This document shows, one piece after another, positions 1 to 4,339 of a stretch of DNA of 5,532 bases. The notes below the pieces were generated by a model, which did no database searches, was not told where the DNA came from, and saw only the letters and a program-made list of their open reading frames with translations. The stretch spans positions 18,181 through 23,712 of the forward strand of contig DBHI01000089.1 of the NCBI GenBank assembly GCA_002296125.1. Reading direction: 5' to 3'. Position 1 is the stretch's first letter, and the number at the start of each line of letters is the position of its first letter. Source of the stretch: Anaerolineales bacterium UBA832. Its GTDB lineage: Bacteria; Chloroflexota; Anaerolineae; Anaerolineales; UBA11657. The position numbers and the translations under genes were made by a program.

Positions 1-1502
1 GCAACTTTAAAATCCATATCTCCCAAATGATCTTCCATACCCTGTATATCAGTTAAAATTACATAACGATCATCCTGTTTCACCAGTCCCATTGCAATAC
101 CTCCAACAGGCTTCTTTATAGGAACACCTGCATCCATTAATGCCAATGTAGATCCACAAACTGATGCCATTGAAGTCGAACCATTAGAAGACAATACTTC
201 AGAAACTACTCGTAAACTATATGCAAAGTCATCTTGATCAGGCAAAACAGCTCTTAAAGCCGTTTCAGCTAATGCACCATGACCAATTTCACGACGTTTA
301 GGACCTCTCATAAATCCTGTCTCTCCTACACTATATGGAGGAAAATTATAATGATGCATATAACGTTTTTCATCTATCGGAGAAAGAGTATCTAACATTT
401 GTGCTTCACGAGGTGTACCCAAAGTAGCAAAACTCAATACTTGTGTTTCACCTCTAGTAAACAATCCTGATCCGTGAGCTCTAGGACTAATGCTTGTTTC
501 AGCTGCCAGAGAACGCACATCAGTTAATGAACGACCATCTGGACGAACACCGTCCAAGATACGGTCCCTAATCTTACTTTTTACTATAGTCCCAAAACAT
601 GTCTTAACATCTTTAGAATCTATCTCTTCATTACTTTCATAACCTACCAACAAATCATTTAACAAATCGTCTAGCATGGTATCTCGTGTTTTTTTATCAA
701 GATTACTCTCTAAGACAGATGCCACTTTTTCGTCCATTTTTTCTAAAATTTCATTCTGTAATACATCATCTACAGTAAATTTCTCATAATCATTCCTTTT
801 TGGCTTACCAACTGCATTGGCCATCTCCTCCTGGGCATCAATAAAAGGCAGCAATGATTCATGACCAAACTTTAAAGCATCTATCATGATTTCTTCCGAT
901 ATTTGATCAGCACCACACTCAACCATCAAAATTGCATCTCTAGTACCTGCTATCCGCAAATCCAGTGATGATTCATTTATTTGAGAAAAAGTTGGATTAA
1001 CTACAAATTCATCATCAATCATACCAACACGCACTGCACCTATAGGACCATCATATGGACTTACACCAAAAGGTATATCAGAAACTGTCAAAGCTGCACT
1101 AGCACCAACAATACCTAGAATGTCAGGCTGAACTTCACCATCCACTGACAATGCTGTAACTATAATTTGGACTTCATTACGTAAATCTTTTGGAAAAAGT
1201 GGACGCAAAGGTCTATCCGTTAATCTACAAGTCAAGATAGCACCTTCGCTAGCACGACCTTCTCTCCTAAAAAATGATCCTGGGATTCTACCTGCTGCAT
1301 ATAATTTTTCTTCAAAATCTACACTCAATGGAAAAAAATCTATACCCGGACGAACACTGGCTGACATTGTTGCAGTAGCTAATAACATCGTTTCCCCTTG
1401 AGTTATTGTTACTGCACCACCTGCCAATCCCGCTAATTTACCTGTTTCTAAACTAATTTCTTGCCCACCTACAATACACTTGAATTGTTGTACTTGAGAC
1501 AT
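1..1502 (-). CDS. pnp: Polyribonucleotide nucleotidyltransferase (PNPase), N-terminal 500 residues, 3' end cut by window
   Basis: PNPase degrades RNA 3' to 5' by phosphorolysis, releasing nucleoside diphosphates, as a cytoplasmic trimer that is often part of the RNA degradosome. The translation runs MSQVQQFKCIVGG at the start and ends inside the second RNase PH core. The first RNase PH domain spans about residues 10-145 (FFRREGRASE at 77-86, RPLRPLFP at 97-104). The helical linker domain is about 150-300 and the second RNase PH domain begins near 325. The phosphate-binding loop SSNGSTSMAS is at 438-447. The catalytic acids appear as D491 and D497 in the EDHLGDMDFK stretch, six residues apart like D486/D492 of the E. 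coli enzyme. The C-terminal KH and S1 RNA-binding domains would lie beyond the left edge. The ATG at 1502 is preceded by a strong GGGAGG seven or so bases upstream. The gene follows rpsO in the classical order and has a long, structured leader, so autoregulation is likely. There is no frameshift in the visible part. Confidence 0.97.
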   Translation of the reverse strand, partial: MSQVQQFKCIVGGQEISLETGKLAGLAGGAVTITQGETMLLATATMSASVRPGIDFFPLSVDFEEKLYAAGRIPGSFFRREGRASEGAILTCRLTDRPLRPLFPKDLRNEVQIIVTALSVDGEVQPDILGIVGASAALTVSDIPFGVSPYDGPIGAVRVGMIDDEFVVNPTFSQINESSLDLRIAGTRDAILMVECGADQISEEIMIDALKFGHESLLPFIDAQEEMANAVGKPKRNDYEKFTVDDVLQNEILEKMDEKVASVLESNLDKKTRDTMLDDLLNDLLVGYESNEEIDSKDVKTCFGTIVKSKIRDRILDGVRPDGRSLTDVRSLAAETSISPRAHGSGLFTRGETQVLSFATLGTPREAQMLDTLSPIDEKRYMHHYNFPPYSVGETGFMRGPKRREIGHGALAETALRAVLPDQDDFAYSLRVVSEVLSSNGSTSMASVCGSTLALMDAGVPIKKPVGGIAMGLVKQDDRYVILTDIQGMEDHLGDMDFKV

Positions 1503-1507
1503 AAAAA

Positions 1508-1515
1508 GACCTCCC
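1508..1515 (-). promoter_or_regulatory. pnp ribosome binding site
   Basis: On the minus strand the sequence reads GGGAGGTC, then TTTTT and the ATG at 1502. It is the strongest SD in the window and fixes the pnp start. The same bases can pair with an upstream leader element at 1580-1590, so access to this site may be controlled. Confidence 0.85.
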
Positions 1516-1541
1516 TGAAAAAGATGTAAATATCTTTTTCA
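1516..1541 (-). promoter_or_regulatory. AU-rich stem-loop abutting the pnp Shine-Dalgarno
   Basis: The transcript can form a perfect 10-bp stem (TGAAAAAGAT paired with ATCTTTTTCA) closed by the 6-nt loop ATTTAC. The stem ends directly against GGGAGG. It is not followed by a U-run, so it does not look like a terminator. A stem here would hold the SD at a fixed edge, either presenting it to the ribosome or marking a protein or RNase site. The pairing is seen directly; the role is inferred. Confidence 0.6.
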
Positions 1542-1579
1542 ATCATTATTGTTATATATATAAAATATTTCCGAAAATA

Positions 1580-1590
1580 GAGGTCAGGGA
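1580..1590 (-). promoter_or_regulatory. Anti-Shine-Dalgarno element in the pnp leader
   Basis: The minus-strand sequence TCCCTGACCTC lies about 65 nt upstream of the pnp SD segment TCAGGGAGGTC. TCCCTGA (1584-1590) is a perfect 7-base complement of TCAGGGA (1512-1518). Alternatively GACCTC (1580-1585) is a perfect 6-base complement of GAGGTC (1508-1513). Both pairings would mask the SD. Most of this element is also the 3' arm of the 1582-1651 hairpin, so the two structures are mutually exclusive. A regulatory switch is inferred. Confidence 0.5.
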
Positions 1591-1651
1591 CTGGAAACAG
1601 GAAGGGAAGTTTTTCTAAATAATCTTCCCGTGCTATATCCAATGCCTCACC
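1582..1651 (-). promoter_or_regulatory. Long irregular hairpin in the rpsO-pnp spacer, candidate RNase III processing site
   Basis: In the leftward transcript, bases 1651-1624 pair with 1582-1609 around a 14-nt loop (1610-1623). Of 28 opposed positions 23 pair, including two G-U pairs. The five single mismatches fall at 1648/1585, 1644/1589, 1637/1596, 1632/1601 and 1630/1603. The top is a clean 6-bp GGGAAG/CTTCCC stem. There are no bulges, so the helix stays in register throughout. This stretch is clearly richer in G and C than the AT-rich bases on either side. In E. coli the pnp leader carries a long stem-loop that RNase III cuts to start PNPase autoregulation; this hairpin has the same position and general form. 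There is no U-run after it, which argues against a simple terminator. Confidence 0.7.
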
Positions 1652-1746
1652 AGACAATTCGGATCTCACTTATTTAATCATTATCTATCTATTATTATGC
1701 AATACATACTCCTATCTATTAATTTGTTCCAAGGTTTAAAATTTTA

Positions 1747-2016
1747 CTAATGACGTAAACCTAAAGTATTAACAATTTCAGCATATTTGTCAGGCTGCTT
1801 ACGTCTCATGTAATTTAGATGTCTTCTACGTTGTCCTACTAATATCAACAAACCACGTCTTGAATGTTCATCCTTCTTATGCTCTCGCAAATGCTCAGTT
1901 AAATATTCAATCCTACTAGTAAGAAGCGCTATCTGCACCTCAGGAGAACCTGTATCATTAGAATCTCGTTGAAATTGTCTAATAATATCTTGTTTTGCAT
2001 CTTTTGATAATGTCAT
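1747..2016 (-). CDS. rpsO: 30S ribosomal protein S15
   Basis: S15 is a primary binder of 16S rRNA in the platform of the small subunit, recognising the helix 20/21/22 junction, and contacts the large subunit in a bridge. The 89-residue product has the family length and shows the hallmark segments DTGSPEVQIALLT at 21-33, HKKDEHSRRGLL at 46-57 and the basic GQRRRHLNYMRRK at 61-73, ending LGLRH. I chose the ATG at 2016 rather than the in-frame ATG at 2043. It gives the standard length, and AAGGA lies six bases before it, within the nine codons that the longer form would add. The longer start has no SD. The gene sits downstream of proS with its own apparent promoter and upstream of pnp, the widespread rpsO-pnp pairing. 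S15 commonly represses its own mRNA through leader structure. Confidence 0.96.
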   Translation of the reverse strand: MTLSKDAKQDIIRQFQRDSNDTGSPEVQIALLTSRIEYLTEHLREHKKDEHSRRGLLILVGQRRRHLNYMRRKQPDKYAEIVNTLGLRH

Positions 2017-2022
2017 GACATA

Positions 2023-2027
2023 TCCTT
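2023..2027 (-). promoter_or_regulatory. rpsO ribosome binding site
   Basis: AAGGA on the minus strand is followed by TATGTC and the ATG at 2016. It settles the choice between two in-frame starts in favour of the 89-residue S15. Confidence 0.7.
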
Positions 2028-2048
2028 TATCATTTGTCGCCATCTAAC

Positions 2049-2073
2049 AAGCATCATCACGTTTTCCATGCTC
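2049..2073 (-). promoter_or_regulatory. Small stem-loop in the rpsO leader, possible S15 autoregulatory element
   Basis: The leader can pair GAGCAT (2073-2068) with ATGCTT (2054-2049), six pairs including one G-U, around a 13-nt loop. A competing inner hairpin pairs CATG (2070-2067) with CGTG (2061-2058) around GAAAA and contains a U-G pair next to a G-C pair. S15 is known to favour G-U/G-C steps in RNA helices. The structures are short and could arise by chance, so the assignment is weak. Confidence 0.25.
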
Positions 2074-2099
2074 AGTAGAGGCCTAGTCAATAGAGCAAA

Positions 2100-2128
2100 A
2101 TTATACCATACGAGTAAAAATACTCTAA
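2100..2128 (-). promoter_or_regulatory. Extended -10 promoter driving rpsO (and pnp)
   Basis: The minus strand shows TGGTATAAT, a perfect extended -10 (TGn plus TATAAT at 2105-2100). With 17 bases of spacer, a weak -35, TTAGAG, falls at 2128-2123. Transcription would begin near 2093, giving a leader of roughly 75 nt before the rpsO start. It lies just after the proS stop, so rpsO-pnp can be expressed independently of proS. Confidence 0.65.
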
Positions 2129-2142
2129 TACTAAAATTAGTA
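2112..2142 (-). repeat. Two small adjacent inverted repeats between proS and rpsO
   Basis: TACTAATTTTAGTA (2142-2129) and GAGTATTTTTACTC (2125-2112) are each perfect hairpins, with stems of 5 bp and 4-nt loops, separated by three bases. The second occupies the spacer of the rpsO promoter. They could stabilise the 3' end of the proS mRNA, or the second could be an operator. They are AT-rich and lack a U-run, so I do not call a terminator. Confidence 0.4.
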
Positions 2143-2154
2143 AGTGGATTTACT

Positions 2155-3597
2155 TTAATATGCTTTAGCAAAATAAGCTTTTTCAATTGCATCTTTATCA
2201 CAGTAAATACATGTACCTTTATTACCTTCTGAACTAGATACTGGTATACATCTACTTGTCGCTTTTGTCTCATTTTTTATAGCTATTTCACATGATGCAT
2301 CTCCACACCACCATGCCAAAGCAAAACCCTCTGATACTATTTCTTGAAAGTGTTTATAATCATCTGGTTCATGAGTATTGCTATCACGAAAATTGGTAGC
2401 TCTTTTTAAGAGCGCCTCTTGAATCTCAACTAATAGATTGCTTACTGATTTAACCACTGAATCGGTAGAGACAACCTGCTTGCCTAGCTTACCTACTATG
2501 TCCCTCCTAGCAACAACAACGGATTTGTTAACAACATCTTTTGGTCCAACCTCAATACGCAATGGTACCCCGCGCAGCTCCCAATAGTGAAACTTATGTC
2601 CAGGAGTTAGTTCTTCTCTATCATCAATTTTGACCCTTATATCATTGTCAATTAACAGCCTATTCAAATTATCCACTGATTCAAGTACACTAGCTTTTTG
2701 ATCAGCATCACGATAAATTGGTATTATTATTACCTGAAAAGGTGCAAGTCTAGGAGGCAAAATAAGGCCATAATCATCACCATGTGTCATAATCATAGCA
2801 CCTATAAATCTAGTTGATAATCCCCAGGAAGTAGTCCAACAATATTGCATTTCATTTTTCTTATCGAGATATTGGATATCAAATGCCTTAGCAAAATTCT
2901 GTCCTAAATTATGTGATGTGCCCGCTTGAAGAGCTTTCTTATCACCCATCATAGCTTCTATGCTATAAGTAACATCCGCTCCAGGAAATTTCTCTGAATC
3001 ACTCTTCCTACCAAAAAAAGGATCTATAGCTGCTTCATTACGGGCAAAATCTCTATATACCTCTAGCATCTGTAGCGTCTCTTGTTCAGCTTCATCATAT
3101 GTAGCATGTGCAGTATGTCCTTCTTGCCACCAAAACTCTAAAGTACGCAAAAATAATTTAGTGCGTAATTCCCACCGAACAACACTATTCCACAAATTAA
3201 TCAACAATGGTAAATCTCTATAAGATTTAATCCACTTGGAATAAGTATGCCCAATAATAGTTTCTGATGTTGGTCGCACAATCAAAGGCTCTTCTAGTTG
3301 CTTACCACCTCCAATAGTAACTACTGCTAATTCAGGAGAAAACCCCTCAACATGTGAAGTCTCACGATCAATAAAACTCTTTGGTATAAACATTGGAAAT
3401 CCCGCATTAAGATGTCCAGTAGCTTTAAATCTTTTATCTAAAGCCTGTTGCATATTTTCCCAGAGTGTCCATCCATAAGGTTTGACTATCATAGTACCTC
3501 TAGCAGGACCATAATCAGCCAAATCAGCACGTACAACCAGCGTGTTGTACCAAGCATTAAAATCTTCTGAACGTGATGGTAATGTGTTTTTAGACAT
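2155..3597 (-). CDS. proS: Prolyl-tRNA synthetase, archaeal/eukaryotic-like type with C-terminal zinc domain
   Basis: This cytoplasmic class II aminoacyl-tRNA synthetase charges tRNA-Pro with proline. The catalytic core covers residues 1-285. It includes RPTSE at 108-112, the motif 2 segment VVRWE at 139-143 followed by FLRT and WWQEGHTAHA to 165, AGTSHNLGQNFAKAF at 225-239, and motif 3 around GAMIMTHGDDYGL to LPPRLAP at 266-286. An anticodon-binding domain follows from about 287 to 390 (KIDDREELTPGHKFHYWELRG). The C-terminal domain carries four likely zinc ligands, C431, C436, C463 and C466, and the protein ends in tyrosine as this type does. There is no editing (INS) insertion, so it is not the usual long bacterial form. 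At 480 residues it has the family length. The start is fixed by an in-frame stop two codons upstream. There is no recognisable SD before the ATG, which is unusual here. Motif 2 loop positions 147-148 read KL where I expect RP. Confidence 0.97.
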   Translation of the reverse strand: MSKNTLPSRSEDFNAWYNTLVVRADLADYGPARGTMIVKPYGWTLWENMQQALDKRFKATGHLNAGFPMFIPKSFIDRETSHVEGFSPELAVVTIGGGKQLEEPLIVRPTSETIIGHTYSKWIKSYRDLPLLINLWNSVVRWELRTKLFLRTLEFWWQEGHTAHATYDEAEQETLQMLEVYRDFARNEAAIDPFFGRKSDSEKFPGADVTYSIEAMMGDKKALQAGTSHNLGQNFAKAFDIQYLDKKNEMQYCWTTSWGLSTRFIGAMIMTHGDDYGLILPPRLAPFQVIIIPIYRDADQKASVLESVDNLNRLLIDNDIRVKIDDREELTPGHKFHYWELRGVPLRIEVGPKDVVNKSVVVARRDIVGKLGKQVVSTDSVVKSVSNLLVEIQEALLKRATNFRDSNTHEPDDYKHFQEIVSEGFALAWWCGDASCEIAIKNETKATSRCIPVSSSEGNKGTCIYCDKDAIEKAYFAKAY

Positions 3598-3614
3598 TTT
3601 TTAAATTAATTGAT

Positions 3615-3658
3615 TGTCTAGATTATTATCTAACAACTTTCACTACACAATCTAGACA
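3615..3658. repeat. 10-bp perfect inverted repeat upstream of proS
   Basis: TGTCTAGATT at 3615-3624 is the exact reverse complement of AATCTAGACA at 3649-3658, with 24 bases between. Each arm contains the palindromic core TCTAGA, and arm centres are 34 bp apart. The arms overlap the edges of a possible proS promoter. The repeat could be a paired operator site in DNA or an RNA stem in a transcript reading through from the LOG gene. No U-run follows on either strand. Confidence 0.6.
3622..3650 (-). promoter_or_regulatory. Possible proS promoter
   Basis: TTGTGT (3650-3645) and AATAAT (3627-3622) are separated by 17 bases. The -10 matches five of six consensus bases and the -35 about half. Transcription would start roughly 18 nt before the proS ATG, consistent with the short SD-less leader. 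Both boxes touch the arms of the inverted repeat. Confidence 0.35.
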
Positions 3659-3659
3659 T
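3630..3659 (-). CDS. Possible 9-codon leader peptide upstream of proS
   Basis: The reading frame encodes MSRLCSESC. It is preceded by AGGAG with five bases of spacing, a better SD than proS itself has. That SD overlaps the stop codon of the LOG gene, TAGGAG, so ribosomes finishing that gene would be placed to restart here. The frame begins inside one arm of the 10-bp inverted repeat and stops just before the other. It holds no proline codon, so classical proline attenuation is not supported. It may be a chance frame; nothing about its product can be inferred. Confidence 0.3.
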   Translation of the reverse strand: MSRLCSESC

Positions 3660-3667
3660 GATTACTC

Positions 3668-4219
3668 CTAGGTTTTATCCAACTTCTTCAAAACCTTTAA
3701 AGACTTTTCAACACTATCTACAGCATGTATTAACATTTTGTGACTTTCTTCTACATAATTATCCTGTTCCACAACAGTATTAACAACATCAAACCAAGTT
3801 TTACCAACTACAATCAGAGGCTTTCTTGATATCTCTTCACACTGCATGAAACCCCATGCATAAGCGATTTCTAATAATGTTCCAATTCCCCCAGGCATTG
3901 CAATCATTGCACTACATTTTTCAACTAAATGATGTAAACGACCACGTAGATCACTATAGCGAATTTCCTCAGTCACCCATTGATTAACCTGTAATCCAGG
4001 AACCATATTTTCTATTTGATCACAACTTACACCTATTACATGTCCACCTGTTTCACTGGCGCCACGACTTACTGCCTCCATCACACCTCTATATGCACCA
4101 GTAGACACAATAAATCCAGCATCTGCTAGCATACTACCTAACTTACGGGACTCACTGTATTCCTCACTACCATCCTGAGGCCTGGAAGATCCAAATACAA
4201 CTACAATCTCTTTATCCAT
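3668..4219 (-). CDS. LOG-family protein (putative nucleoside-monophosphate phosphoribohydrolase)
   Basis: The LOG (lonely guy) family, formerly annotated as lysine decarboxylases, has a Rossmann-like fold; characterised members cleave the ribose 5'-phosphate from cytokinin nucleotides or from AMP-like substrates. The 183-residue product opens with a Rossmann strand VVVFGSS at 6-12. It then has the loop TGAYRGVMEAVSRGA at 40-54, and the hallmark PGGIGTLLE at 109-117, with R92 and R94 upstream in the position of the family's catalytic arginine. There is no signal peptide or membrane segment. The glycine loop reads TGAYRG rather than the more common GGxxG type. The gene is the first of the minus-strand group, 70 bp ahead of proS. 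No good SD precedes the ATG; a possible -10 TATGCT at 4241-4236 would give a leader of only about ten bases. The substrate cannot be told from sequence. Confidence 0.85.
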   Translation of the reverse strand: MDKEIVVVFGSSRPQDGSEEYSESRKLGSMLADAGFIVSTGAYRGVMEAVSRGASETGGHVIGVSCDQIENMVPGLQVNQWVTEEIRYSDLRGRLHHLVEKCSAMIAMPGGIGTLLEIAYAWGFMQCEEISRKPLIVVGKTWFDVVNTVVEQDNYVEESHKMLIHAVDSVEKSLKVLKKLDKT

Positions 4220-4262
4220 AACATTAGTTTACCATAGCATAAACAGAAATCACATTTTACAT

Positions 4263-4291
4263 TTTAATTGATTTGGATCCAATAGTATAAT
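4263..4291 (+). promoter_or_regulatory. Promoter for the malic enzyme gene
   Basis: A perfect TATAAT at 4286-4291 has TTTAAT at 4263-4268 seventeen bases upstream. Transcription would begin near 4298, giving a leader of about 40 nt. The -35 is weak, so an activator is possible. A tandem 7-bp repeat, CATTTTA twice at 4253-4266, overlaps the -35 side. Confidence 0.55.
4273..4282. repeat. Perfect palindrome in the malic enzyme promoter spacer
   Basis: TTGGATCCAA is a perfect 10-bp palindrome lying between the -35 and -10 boxes, three bases before the -10. The placement suits a repressor operator, but the palindrome is short and no second copy is seen. Confidence 0.35.
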
Positions 4292-4339
4292 AGTAAAGAT
4301 AATCAAGAAAATATACTAAATATTTATAGGAAAACTTTA

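Noticed and set aside
1582..1651. Rho-independent terminator after rpsO
   Set aside because: The hairpin is long and interrupted by mismatches and is followed by CTCTATTTTCGG rather than a U-run; it fits a processing site better.
1469..1669. 66-codon minus-strand frame with a GTG start between rpsO and pnp
   Set aside because: It has no SD, runs through the pnp SD and start in another frame, and its protein-like first half is fully explained by the long RNA hairpin at 1582-1651.
1678..1722. Repeats of ATAGATAG and a tiny frame after GGAG downstream of rpsO
   Set aside because: This is low-complexity AT-rich sequence; the GGAG is only one base from the nearest ATG, too close to serve it.
2069..2097. 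TGCTC/GAGCA stem in the rpsO leader
   Set aside because: Its 5' strand lies at or before the predicted transcription start, so it probably does not exist in the RNA.
2013..2273. 86-codon minus-strand frame spanning the proS end and rpsO start
   Set aside because: It overlaps the end of proS, the rpsO promoter and the rpsO start in a different frame, and its product resembles no family.
3598..3667. T-box or proline-codon attenuator for proS
   Set aside because: The gap is only 70 bp, has no T-box consensus, no terminator with a U-run, and the small frame contains no proline codon.
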